64,000 bases of DNA from Allohahella marinimesophila (GTDB taxonomy: Bacteria > Pseudomonadota > Gammaproteobacteria > Pseudomonadales > Oleiphilaceae): NCBI RefSeq assembly GCF_039538005.1, contig NZ_BAABBO010000021.1, positions 1-64,000 on the forward strand. The letters run 5' to 3'. The position numbers and the translations under genes were made by a program. Positions 35,928-44,679 of the stretch are shown in pieces. The notes below the pieces were generated by a model. The model was not told where the DNA came from. It worked only from the letters and a program-made list of their open reading frames with translations, and made no database searches. How positions within the stretch are numbered: the first letter of the stretch is position 1; every line of letters starts with the position of its first letter.

Positions 35928-37275
35928 GGCCCGCCGTTCGATCAGAAGTACACTGCTGCTCTGGTTGCTCCCATTCGCTACCGTATTAATGCTGATCGCC
36001 TGGGTCGTTCATGGCGCACTTATGGATGCCATGCTCAGGAACTTTCTCAGCGATCGGCTACAGCAGGAGGCCGACTATATTGTGAGCAGGATCGAGGAAG
36101 AGTATCCCGATCTGGACAGTTGGTTCGAGAACGATACGTTTTTTGCAGAAGCCTTCCACCATATGGTGGCGATCAGGATAGGCTTGCAGAGCTGGTCAAA
36201 TCCGCAGGATCTCGCTGCAGCCCTGGAGCCCCTTGAGTTGCCCACCACGTCTGAGAAACTGTTCATCGTCGTCGACCAGAGGCGCCTCTACGCGGTTCAA
36301 CAACCGTTCCGTATTGAAGGCCAGCCGGGTGTGGTCATTGTTGCAGAGGACCTCGAACAGCTCGAAAGTGATGAGGCCAGACTTCACCTCTGGGTTGGTG
36401 TGGTCTCCGTTGTCCTGCTGTGCATGCTCGTTGTGCTCATTATTGCGGCGATTCATCTTTCACTGCGTCCATTGAAGGCGCTTCGCCACAGTCTGGCTGA
36501 CCTGCAGGCCGGGCGGATCAGTCGTTTCGACCAGGCTACGCCGGTTGAGTTTCTTGGCCTCGTCAGGCAGCTCAACAGTTTGCTCGATACGCTCGACAAA
36601 CAAATACAGAAGTCCAGAGAGGCGCTGGGCAATCTTTCGCATAGCATCAAGACCCCGGTGACAGCCCTGACGCAGATCCTCGAGGACCCGACTGTTGAAA
36701 TCGATCAGGCGCTGCGTCAGCAGATGACTGATCGGCTGCGAACGCTGCATCGCCAATTGGACGCCGAGCTGCGCCGAAATCGCCTGTCAGGTCCACAGGC
36801 CGGTAAGACGGCCAGTTTATCGAGCCAGGCTCGCAATTTGCTCTGGATGCTTGGGCGCCTGTACCCGCAGAAGCGTTTTGAGTTGGAGAGTGGTTTCGGC
36901 CCTAGTGACCGCTGGCCTATCGAAGAGCAGGATTTCAATGAGCTTTTGGGAAACCTGGTGGACAATGCCGGGAAGTGGGCGAGTTCTGTCGTTGTTGTCA
37001 CCCTGGAAGGCTCTCAACGCCAGTTCTGCATTCAGGTGGAGGATGACGGACCAGGCGTACCTGAAGATCAACGTTCACTTTTGGGTAATCGTGGCTTCCG
37101 TATCGATGATCAGCGCGAAGGCCACGGGCTTGGGCTCGCTATCGTAAGAGAGCTTGTCAGTGGCTATGGGGGTGTGATGGACATTTCAGCATCGGCCAGA
37201 CTTGGCGGCCTGTGTGTTAAGGTCGAGCTCACTATGGCTGAGAGGACTGCAACGACGGCCATCCGTGGCCATTAG
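35920..37275 (+). CDS. Sensor histidine kinase, CopS/CusS-like (second pair)
   Basis: A 451-residue sensor kinase homologous to the one at 12792-14156. The first helix (LLLWLLPFATVLMLIAWVVHG) and the second (about residues 160-182) bracket a periplasmic sensor domain. The H-box is NLSHSIKTPVTAL, followed by NLVDNAGKW, DDGPGVPEDQRS and GHGLGLAIVRELV. It ends close to the convergent gene at 37301. Confidence 0.86.
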   Translation: MTRARRSIRSTLLLWLLPFATVLMLIAWVVHGALMDAMLRNFLSDRLQQEADYIVSRIEEEYPDLDSWFENDTFFAEAFHHMVAIRIGLQSWSNPQDLAAALEPLELPTTSEKLFIVVDQRRLYAVQQPFRIEGQPGVVIVAEDLEQLESDEARLHLWVGVVSVVLLCMLVVLIIAAIHLSLRPLKALRHSLADLQAGRISRFDQATPVEFLGLVRQLNSLLDTLDKQIQKSREALGNLSHSIKTPVTALTQILEDPTVEIDQALRQQMTDRLRTLHRQLDAELRRNRLSGPQAGKTASLSSQARNLLWMLGRLYPQKRFELESGFGPSDRWPIEEQDFNELLGNLVDNAGKWASSVVVVTLEGSQRQFCIQVEDDGPGVPEDQRSLLGNRGFRIDDQREGHGLGLAIVRELVSGYGGVMDISASARLGGLCVKVELTMAERTATTAIRGH

Positions 37276-37292
37276 GGTATACATGCACAGTC

Positions 37293-37311
37293 CTGTTCGA
37301 CTAGCGAACAG
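37293..37311. terminator. Hairpin between convergent genes
   Basis: A 7-bp stem (CTGTTCG/CGAACAG) with a 5-base loop lies 18 bp after the sensor-kinase gene and overlaps the stop of the convergent small gene. It could terminate the kinase transcript. There is no T-run. Confidence 0.3.
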
Positions 37312-37576
37312 CGTGCAACTCGAGCTCTCTGTGAAGTTGCTCATGCAACTCGTCTCGCTTTGCCTTATCCACCGAATTTGGATCGATCTTGTGAATTTCC
37401 TTCACCAACTGAACAACCTTGCGGTGTGATTCACTGGAGAAGAAAGTATCGCCGGCTGTCTTGAAAGGATAAGTCCGTGCTTCATTGATTCGATCAGCCA
37501 GTCCGGTATCTGCTGAAGCCACCCCCGCTGCAGTTAACGTTAAAGTAATCGCGAGTGTCTTGATGATCATGTTCAT
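37301..37576 (-). CDS. Small periplasmic protein
   Basis: A 91-residue exported protein with a clear signal peptide (MNMIIKTLAITLTLTAAGVA, then SA). The mature part is helical and charged, with HRKVVQLVKEIHKIDPNS and a C-terminal His-containing helix. The start at 37576 has GAGGAC upstream. A TTCAG-N6-TTCAG repeat lies 53 bp upstream, so copper control is plausible. I do not recognise a family. Confidence 0.65.
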   Translation of the reverse strand: MNMIIKTLAITLTLTAAGVASADTGLADRINEARTYPFKTAGDTFFSSESHRKVVQLVKEIHKIDPNSVDKAKRDELHEQLHRELELHAVR

Positions 37577-37628
37577 GGTTGAGTCCTCTGGGTTTTTCTT
37601 GCTTACGAACTCATTTAAACAGGCCAAG

Positions 37629-37644
37629 CTGAAACAGAACTGAA
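37629..37644 (-). promoter_or_regulatory. Putative CopR/CusR-type operator
   Basis: On the minus strand this is a perfect TTCAG-N6-TTCAG direct repeat located between the DUF305 gene and the small periplasmic protein gene, 53 bp upstream of the latter's start. Confidence 0.45.
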
Positions 37645-37671
37645 CGCCGCTTAACTTTTCTGTTATTCAGC

Positions 37672-38214
37672 TCACTCCGGAGTGGGAGCGAACTTTGGCA
37701 CCGGGCGAAGTGCGGCGGCGGCCTCACCCTCTGCCAGGCCGTTCTTTTCGATGTCATTGATCAACCATTCCATTGCCTTGATTTCTTTACGCTGGGCGTC
37801 AATGATTTCATCGGCCAACTTGCGCACGCGAGGATCGGTTATCTTGGCGCGCTCACTGGTCAGTATCGCTATCGAGTGGTGCGGTATCATGCCTTGCATG
37901 TAGTCTACGCCGTCAACGATGATCTGGCTGCGCACCAGCCAGACGCCCAGTAGGATCAGCAGCCCCCCACTACAGAACACGGCGACGTTCGCTTTACTAC
38001 TCCGATACATCCCCAGCATGAAGGCCAGCATGACGATGATCATGCCACCCCCCATTATAAGCGTCATGAAAACGCGAGTCTCACTGAACCAGGCATGATC
38101 GATTATCTGATAGGAATTCAGATACATCAGACAAAACATCACAACCATTGAGGTCGCAATCATGGCGAAAAATTTCAGGTAGCTACCTGACATCGATTTG
38201 TTATTTTCCATCAA
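37672..38214 (-). CDS. DUF305 membrane protein
   Basis: A 180-residue protein with three membrane helices in its N-terminal half (about residues 12-32, 48-68 and 77-95) and a periplasmic DUF305 domain. The family motif is DYMQGMIPHHSIAILTSERA, followed by RVRKLADEIIDAQRKEIKAM. DUF305 proteins include the copper-binding CopM of cyanobacteria; the Met/His residues of this motif are the likely ligands. It lies 27 bp downstream of the glutaredoxin-MauE fusion gene on the same strand. Confidence 0.85.
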   Translation of the reverse strand: MMENNKSMSGSYLKFFAMIATSMVVMFCLMYLNSYQIIDHAWFSETRVFMTLIMGGGMIIVMLAFMLGMYRSSKANVAVFCSGGLLILLGVWLVRSQIIVDGVDYMQGMIPHHSIAILTSERAKITDPRVRKLADEIIDAQRKEIKAMEWLINDIEKNGLAEGEAAAALRPVPKFAPTPE

Positions 38215-38241
38215 AATTTACCCCTTACGGTTTGTTAGACA

Positions 38242-39000
38242 TCACTTCAATACCATCCATAGCGCCATAAGCACCATCATGACGTTTTCGGTCAGGGAGA
38301 CAAAACCCAAAGGCACTTTACTGCTACCCCCAACACACGCACATTTGATATCGCGCTTGTCGATATAGACTGCCTTGAAGACGGAGACGGCACCAACGCT
38401 GCCAATGAACAGCGCAATTGGTGCTGAGAGCCAGGTCAGCGCTCCGGCTGCCATCAGAATGCCGGCGAAAGCTTCACCGAATGGGTAGATATAGCCGTAG
38501 CGAACGAAGCGCTGCGCCAGCAGATCGTAGCCGAGGAACATGGTGGAGAAACTCTCCAGATCCTGCAGCTTCTGTATTGCCAGGATACACATTGAAAACG
38601 AGATGAACCACTCGCCCGCACGGACGTTAAAGATGGTGCCGAAAGTCGCCCATGACACGGCCAGCGCCATGAGTGCAGCCACGGCAAAAATCGCGATGAC
38701 GGGCTGGTAGGATGTGGCATTCTTATCCTTCACTGCCTGCCCGAAATATTTGCGCAAGGCGTCATAACCGCCGATTCGCTCTTTATCTATAAAGGCTTGA
38801 GGTGTGGTCTTGACACCATGTTCCTCCATGAACGCATCAGTTTCGGCGCGTGTAGTCAGATGATGATCTTCCACCTCGAAGCCCTTGCGCTCGAGCAGGT
38901 CCTTTGCCTTGAGACCATAGGGGCAAAGATGCTTTTCCATGACCATCCGGTAGAGGCGTGCTGTCTTCGTTACTGAAGCGTCCTGATCTGAATCCGACAT
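38242..39000 (-). CDS. Glutaredoxin-MauE-like membrane fusion protein (second copy)
   Basis: A 252-residue paralogue of the protein at 21632-22390. The glutaredoxin part has LCPYG as active site and TTPQAFIDKERIGGYDAL; four membrane helices follow from about residue 98, with the conserved CACVGGSSKVPLGFVSLTEN near the end. Both copies keep one Cys at the glutaredoxin site and the CACVGG pair, so these probably act together. It is the upstream gene of a pair with the DUF305 protein. Confidence 0.82.
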   Translation of the reverse strand: MSDSDQDASVTKTARLYRMVMEKHLCPYGLKAKDLLERKGFEVEDHHLTTRAETDAFMEEHGVKTTPQAFIDKERIGGYDALRKYFGQAVKDKNATSYQPVIAIFAVAALMALAVSWATFGTIFNVRAGEWFISFSMCILAIQKLQDLESFSTMFLGYDLLAQRFVRYGYIYPFGEAFAGILMAAGALTWLSAPIALFIGSVGAVSVFKAVYIDKRDIKCACVGGSSKVPLGFVSLTENVMMVLMALWMVLK

Positions 39001-39075
39001 CCGTTTTCTCCTTGTTCAGCAAAGTGCTAATGAAAGTCTGCGTCTATCCTGTCCGCCTTATGAGCTGACCGCACC

Positions 39076-40010
39076 TCATACAAGCTTCTCTTTCGATAGA
39101 TAGACGCCTGACTCTATTTGGGGGTACAAGTCCTGGTAACAGCAATTTTCATCGTTGATACGCTTGTAAATGAAGGTTCGATTGAGCTGCTCCAACTCTG
39201 TACAACCCGCTGCTGCGAAGAGCTGGAGAAACTCCTTGACGGTTTCCTGCTGATAATCGTGACCCGCTTCCGTTTCTCTTCCACCACCAAGCCTCTTCTG
39301 AGTCTCGGATCCTTGGTGGTCACGCCCGTGGGGCAGGTATTCTCATGACACTGAAGGGACTGAATACAGCCCAGGGCCCGCATCATGCCCCTGGCGGTAC
39401 TGCAGATATCAGCACCGATACACAGTGCATTGAAAATATCAAAGGCCGTGAAGATCTCGCTGGCCGTCAACACTCGCACATCCTTTTTCAGGTCATAGCC
39501 CCTGAGTGTATTAACCACAAATATGAGCGTTTTCTCCCACGGCATGCCGACGTATTTCGAAAAGTCGATCGGCGCCGCACCGGTGCCACCTTCGGCGGCG
39601 TCGACAGTGATGAAATTCGGTTTGAGTCCAGTGGCACGCATTTGTCCGCAGATATCGATGAACTCGTCAGTGCTGTCAATGCAGAGCGTTAAGCCGACCG
39701 ATTTGCCGCCACTCAAGTCCCGTAGTTGCTACACGAACCCCCACAGGCCCTGGCGTCACTGAACGCACTATGACCTGGCGGCGACATCACTTCGGGATGG
39801 GACTCCACTTCTCTCACTTCTGCGATTTCATCATTATTCTTCGAGGCCGGCAGAACACCACCATGCCCGGGCTTGGCACCCTGCGAGATCTTGATCTCGA
39901 TCATCTTCATTCCTGAAAAATATCGAACACACCAACCGCGAAGAGCAGAACTGCAGCGGAGACTAACCCATAAAACGGCCAGATAATCGCAGCGCCGATT
40001 CCAATATGCG
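39076..40010 (-). pseudogene. Decayed FMN-binding glutamate synthase-like gene
   Basis: Pieces of a glutamate synthase large-subunit-like protein are spread over different frames on the minus strand. First comes an N-terminal membrane leader (IWPFYGLVSAAVLLFAVGVF), then a jump to KMIEIKISQGAKPGHGGVLP, PPGHSAFSDA, FITVDAAEGGTGAAPIDF and LQCHENTCPTGVTTKDP. A frameshift near 39270-39290 leads into ETVKEFLQLFAAAGCTELEQ and a natural stop at 39076-39078. The region between leader and KMIEIK, which should hold about 150 residues, is deleted. It cannot make an active enzyme. Confidence 0.75.
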
Positions 40011-40378
40011 GAGCTCATCAATTTTGGAGGGGGCATCGCGTTCGACAGCCAGGTCTGTAGTCGTCTAGCATACGTCACCGTAGTCATGAACCACCTGATC
40101 TACGGTCAGACCAAGGTCTAGCAATTGCTTGCCATGCATTGCTGCAGACGTGCTGAGCTCAGATTTCGCAGCCCTACTGCCAGTCAGGCCCGAGACCCGG
40201 CGGCTGTCAAGTGGTGATTAAGTCTGTTCGATCTGGAGAGTGCAGATGAGTGATCCAGAAACAGCGGTATGCCTTCGTCGAGCTGTTTTTCTGTCGCCGA
40301 GCGACCGACACGCTCGCCGACTTTGACGCGACATCGCTGGGCGAATTCTTTGCGGTTGCTGGATAAGTCGTGCATCAT
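40011..40378 (-). pseudogene. Remnant of a sensor histidine kinase N-terminus
   Basis: The minus strand starts with MMHDLSSNRKEFAQRCRVKV and RSATEKQLDEGIPLFLD, the start of an RsbRD-like N-terminal domain seen in some sensor kinases. After a frameshift near 40200 it continues AAMHGKQLLDLGLTVDQVVH and DYGDVC, meets an in-frame TAG and goes on TTTDLAVERDAPSKIDELR. There the similarity stops at the join with the glutamate-synthase remnant. The kinase core is missing. Confidence 0.6.
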
Positions 40379-41020
40379 AAGAAATCTCCCGGCCCGATCC
40401 GGCTACGGCGAAACTCGCAGATGTGCGAAGCAATCTTGACGCTCAGTGAGGCTAACACTAAGCATATTGATTTGGTTCTAATCTATAAATGCGTTCTGCA
40501 CGTCGATGCACCCATCAGTTCGACAGACGAAGTTGCAGATCGCATTTTGGGCCACTAGAAAAGCTGAGGCTTCGTGCAGTTACGGATGCTCTACTCTTTG
40601 TCAACTTCGCAGGATTGAAGACCAGTCGCGGTTCTCTTGTTGGAATCGCACTCTCCGCCAGCTTCGCCATGGACAACGGCCTTGAGCTTCCTGGTGAAGT
40701 GGCAGTCTTAATCAAACCCTTCCATGCGTTTGATTGTGGTCTGGCGCTCTATGTCTTCCTTTTGTTCTTAGCGTACGTTTCCGTACCGTTGGACTTCACA
40801 CCCCTTAATCAGCCGTTTATCCTGTTAGCGCCTCCCGCTCTTGAGCGAGCCTCTTGGGCAGTGTCAATCGGCGGGGTGTCTGCAGCACCAGCTTTTAAAT
40901 ATTCATAAAACCATCTTGAGCTTGTAGGCTATGCCAGTCTTGCTCTGACTGCCGAGAGCCAGCAGTAACAAGAGGATGGGAGGCTCCGACGAGTAATCGG
41001 TTGCTTAAAGTAATGACCGT
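40379..41020. other. No recognisable gene
   Basis: A plus-strand frame at 40489-40908 is open for 139 codons, but its translation has no family resemblance or good start signal. The minus strand is interrupted by many stops. This is probably decayed DNA next to the IS21 insertion. Confidence 0.4.
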
Positions 41021-41081
41021 TGTCAATGGCCATCTATTTTGACCCACTTCTGGCCAATAATATTGACCCACCGTTTGTCGT

Positions 41082-41822
41082 TTAACTCTTCGTTTTCTGC
41101 TTCAGTCGATAGCTCTCACCGCCCAGCATGAAGATATGCGAGTGGTGTATGATCCGGTCTATGATCGGCACCGCCACGTTGTCGTCGTGGAAGAACTCGC
41201 CCCAGTTGGTAAAGTCCTTGTTCGTGGTCAGGATGATCGAGCGGTATTCATAAAGGCTGTTGATCAGCTGGAACAGATTGAACCGAGCTTGCCGGGTCAT
41301 GGGCAGGTAGCCCAGCTCGTCGATGATCAGCAGGTCATGCTTGGCCAGCTGGTTCACTCGCTTCTTCAGCTCACCTTTCATCTCCGCCAGCTCAAGCTCT
41401 TCGACCAAGTCCAGCGCGTTGCGGAACAGGACGCGGTAGCCGGCCTCGACCGCTTTGTGGCCAATGCCGATGGCCAGGTGGGTCTTGCCCACGCCCGGCG
41501 GACCGATAAACACCAGGTTATTGCGCTCGTCGATAAAGCCAAAGTCCAGGAGCGCGTTCACCTGACGCTTGCTGATGGTGCTCTGGTGACGATAGTCGAA
41601 GCCTTCCAGCCGCTTCTCTGACGGGAAGGCAGCCAGTTTCAGGTTTCGGGTCAGTCGCTTGTGCTGGCGCTGTACCATCTCGTACTCGGCCAGCTGATCA
41701 GCAAAGCTCAGGTACGAGGCCTCATTGGCCTCGGCCTGCGCAAGCAGACTAACGAGCTCATCTGCGGCTGCACTCATGCGCAGACTGCGATAACGTGACT
41801 GAGTCTGTTCAAGCTGACTCAT
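41082..41822 (-). CDS. istB: IS21 helper ATPase IstB
   Basis: A 246-residue AAA+ ATPase that assists the IstA transposase in target selection. The Walker A motif is GPPGVGKTHLA (about residues 108-118), the Walker B region is DLLIIDELGYLP, and the sensor region has IILTTNKDF. Full length for the family. Its start overlaps the end of istA by 14 bases. Confidence 0.93.
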   Translation of the reverse strand: MSQLEQTQSRYRSLRMSAAADELVSLLAQAEANEASYLSFADQLAEYEMVQRQHKRLTRNLKLAAFPSEKRLEGFDYRHQSTISKRQVNALLDFGFIDERNNLVFIGPPGVGKTHLAIGIGHKAVEAGYRVLFRNALDLVEELELAEMKGELKKRVNQLAKHDLLIIDELGYLPMTRQARFNLFQLINSLYEYRSIILTTNKDFTNWGEFFHDDNVAVPIIDRIIHHSHIFMLGGESYRLKQKTKS

Positions 41823-43362
41823 GGGTCACCTCCTGGCCACTGGAGTGGCCAATACGGGCATACACGCTCAGGTCCAGCCCCTCGCTTACGAGCGGTAGCG
41901 GTTCTGGCAGGCGCTCACGCTTGATGGCCGCCTGCGAGGCTTCAAGATAGGCGCGCAGGCGTGTGGCTGTGAGGCCCGGCCGCTGGGCGAGCTGATCGAT
42001 CAGCTCACGATCCACCGGAGCATACCGCCGCAGCAAGTCGCGCGCCGCCAGAAGCTGATCCTTGTAGATCTTTGGCTCAGAGCGCTTCAGCTGCTGGCAC
42101 AGCGCAGCGCCAGCGGCCTCGTCAAGCTCAGTCGTGATCGCGGCTTCGAGATCGGCGGTACGCTGAGCATGGTCGCGGTAATGATTGGTGTTCTTGATCA
42201 CGCGGCCCTTGTCGTCGCAGAGGGCATGGCAGGCGATCACTTCGCCGCTCTCGAGATCACTGACCAGCAGCTCGGCATCAACCTCGGTCACCCCGACTCG
42301 AGCCTGTTGCCAGCGCAGCGGCACGGAGTACTTGTTGGCCTTCCAGCTGATCAGACCGGTCTTGTCCACCTGGCGGGTCGCACCGGGAGCCAGTGATCTG
42401 GAGACACAGGCCGGTGTCAGGTACGGCTTCAGATGCCCTCGCTCCAGCGCTTCGAAGCGCGCGACGGGCTGCTCCCCGGTCGTGCCGTGAAGCCGTACAT
42501 TGGCGACCGTCTTCAGCCAGTTCAGCACGTGACTGCGCAGGTCTTCGCGATCAGCGAAGGTCTCGCCGTACAGACAGTCCTGCTTGACATACTTGACGCC
42601 GGCTTCGACCTTGCCCTTGCTCTCAGGGTCATAGCCTTCACAGGCATGGATGCGGTAGCCGGCTGCAGTGGCGTACTCGTGGAAGCGCTCGTTGATCGTC
42701 AGCTCCCGATACTGCTCACTGATAACGACCAGCTTGGTCTGATCGTAGACACACTCATCGGGGACGCCACCGAAATAGCGGAAAGCTTCGTCATGCAGCT
42801 GGATGAAGGTCTGTGTGTCCAACGGCTTGAACGAGACGCCGACGTACATCAATCTGGAAAACGCGAGCACGAACACGACGAAGTGCAAAGTGGCTTCTTC
42901 CCCACCGATCATAACGCCTCGAAGTTCACCCGGATCAACCTGGCACTGCACGCCAGGCAGGTCATCGACCACGGGCTCGTAGTAGCGCAACTGAGCGGTA
43001 GCGACCTCAGCCTTCACCGCCTGGACATACCGCCGGATACTGCGGTTGGAGGCAGGCAGCTCGCCGACCTTCTCGCGAAGCTTACGGGCAACCTTGACCG
43101 CACTGAGCTTGGGAAACCGCTTGAGCAGGTAGACGATGGCGTCGCGGTGCTCGTCGAGGCGCTTCGTCCTGGCGGTGTCGCCAAGCTGAATCGCGATCGC
43201 CTGCTCGTCCATCCGCAGATACTTGCGGACGGTATTGCGGGACAAGCCCAACTCCTGACCGATTGCCCGGATAGAGAGGCCCTTGCCGCCGTCGTGTAAT
43301 GCCTTGATCTTGTGTATCACAACCCACTCCTTCACTGACGCGCCCCGGCTGAAAAAAGCCAT
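41809..43362 (-). CDS. istA: IS21 transposase IstA
   Basis: A 517-residue DDE transposase. An N-terminal helix-turn-helix (IRAIGQELGLSRNTVRKYL) is followed by the integrase-like core with catalytic acids in QVDPGELRG, YDQTKLVV and ESKGKVEAGVKYVK, and the C-terminal beta-barrel domain. No frameshift is visible, so the element could be active. Confidence 0.93.
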   Translation of the reverse strand: MAFFSRGASVKEWVVIHKIKALHDGGKGLSIRAIGQELGLSRNTVRKYLRMDEQAIAIQLGDTARTKRLDEHRDAIVYLLKRFPKLSAVKVARKLREKVGELPASNRSIRRYVQAVKAEVATAQLRYYEPVVDDLPGVQCQVDPGELRGVMIGGEEATLHFVVFVLAFSRLMYVGVSFKPLDTQTFIQLHDEAFRYFGGVPDECVYDQTKLVVISEQYRELTINERFHEYATAAGYRIHACEGYDPESKGKVEAGVKYVKQDCLYGETFADREDLRSHVLNWLKTVANVRLHGTTGEQPVARFEALERGHLKPYLTPACVSRSLAPGATRQVDKTGLISWKANKYSVPLRWQQARVGVTEVDAELLVSDLESGEVIACHALCDDKGRVIKNTNHYRDHAQRTADLEAAITTELDEAAGAALCQQLKRSEPKIYKDQLLAARDLLRRYAPVDRELIDQLAQRPGLTATRLRAYLEASQAAIKRERLPEPLPLVSEGLDLSVYARIGHSSGQEVTHESA

Positions 43363-43452
43363 GCACGCTATCTCGTTCTATGGCCTCATGGCCACCTCGG
43401 GGTGGGTCAAAAGTAATGGCCATTAGTGGGTCATTTTAAATGGCCATTAACA

Positions 43453-44080
43453 ATTGATTTTAGAGGAAGGCAGAGCCTCGATGGTCAAAGGGGAAAAATC
43501 TTCGAGGCGCGCGGTGTTGATCCAGTCGGCAAAGAGTGGAGCAGTCCTAACTGCCAATGTGACTAATGCGATTTCTGCTCATCCTTGGCATTTCTGGCCA
43601 CGTGCATGCGTTTAGCACCATCATATCTACACCAAGTCCGGAATATCATCAGTTGCTGAGCCTTTTCCAAGGAGCTCCCAGCGTGACCATTTTGTTGTGT
43701 AAGCCAAAACCTACAGCTTCTTCCGAAGTTGCTCACATTCCAACCTGCATGAATAACGTACAATTCGCTCGTGCCGTAGACATCTTTGTCGAGCGCATGG
43801 TTACATCGCATTGGATGCAGGGTAGCCGCGACACCTGCCGAAAGTGGTGTGACAGACGCGAGAGAGCGTTATCTTTGTTTCGGCCGGGCCTTGTTTCGCT
43901 TTAGAGCCTAATTTCTTACGATTGTGAGACTGAGCAGGTTGGATCTTCTTCAGACGAACGCAGCCTATTTTCTATCCACCACTGCGACCCGCGTGGAGCT
44001 TCGCTCGACCTACCAAGGCAAATTCTTTAATCAGTCAATACTCTCGCCTGTGTCGCCGTGTCGCCGTGTCGCCTGAGTCG
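43453..44080. other. Unassigned stretch between IS21 and the tandem array
   Basis: Frames at 43566-43904 (plus) and 43563-43811 (minus) overlap each other and neither resembles a known protein. Near its right edge (about 44050-44072) are three copies of GTGTCGCC, an 8-bp unit related to the array that follows. Confidence 0.4.
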
Positions 44081-44496
44081 TCGTGTAGTCGTGTAGTCGT
44101 GTAGTCGTGTAGTCGTGTAGTCGTGTAGTCGTGTAGTCGTGTAGTCGTGTAGTCGTGTAGTCGTGTAGTCGTGTAGTCGTGTAGTCGTGTAGTCGTGTAG
44201 TCGTGTAGTCGTGTAGTCGTGTAGTCGTGTAGTCGTGTAGTCGTGTAGTCGTGTAGTCGTGTAGTCGTGTAGTCGTGTAGTCGTGTAGTCGTGTAGTCGT
44301 GTAGTCGTGTAGTCGTGTAGTCGTGTAGTCGTGTAGTCGTGTAGTCGTGTAGTCGTGTAGTCGTGTAGTCGTGTAGTCGTGTAGTCGTGTAGTCGTGTAG
44401 TCGTGTAGTCGTGTAGTCGTGTAGTCGTGTAGTCGTGTAGTCGTGTAGTCGTGTAGTCGTGTAGTCGTGTAGTCGTGTAGTCGTGTAGTCGTGTAG
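44081..44496. repeat. Perfect 52-copy tandem array of an 8-bp unit
   Basis: The unit TCGTGTAG is repeated 52 times without a single mismatch over 416 bp. Every plus-strand frame meets TAG once per 24 bp. The minus strand has no stop in any frame, and all three frames cycle through the same eight codons, giving repeated LHDYTTTR; no ATG, GTG or TTG opens it. Diverged units (GTGTCGCC) precede the array. From 44497 to 44679 no gene is recognised. Confidence 0.95.
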
Positions 44497-44679
44497 CCTG
44501 AAATTTTCTTGATGAAGTCTGTCTAAATCTACACAGCAGGATTCGACAATCGCAGGGCAGCCGGCCGCAACGCTGGCCGCCAGAGGCTCTCAGTTTGGGA
44601 CCACATGTCGGCGAAGCGGAACTGAGGGTTGCAACACGCCCTAACTTTCAGGTCAGACGTACCACGGGTGGCCTCTTAT

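Larger units (their letters stand above)
41021..43452 (-). mobile_element. Intact IS21-family insertion sequence
   Basis: A 2432-bp element with istA and istB. The terminal 50 bp are imperfect inverted repeats (41021-41070 and 43403-43452), beginning TGTCAATGGCCAT and TGTTAATGGCCAT, and each contains two internal repeats of TGACCCA-type and TGGCCA-type boxes, as usual for IS21. Both genes look intact. I could not find a matching target duplication in the flanks. Confidence 0.9.

Noticed and set aside
40489..40908. A 139-codon plus-strand frame
   Set aside because: It has no recognisable domain, no good ribosome-binding site and lies in decayed DNA, so it was not called as a gene.
42433..43299. 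A 288-codon plus-strand frame inside istA
   Set aside because: It is antisense to the transposase, whose catalytic motifs are clear on the minus strand.
43566..43904. Overlapping frames on both strands after IS21
   Set aside because: Neither translation resembles a protein family and the two overlap each other almost fully, so coding is unsupported.
44081..44496. CRISPR-like appearance of the repeat block
   Set aside because: The units are 8 bp, directly adjacent and without spacers, so this is a simple tandem array and not a CRISPR.
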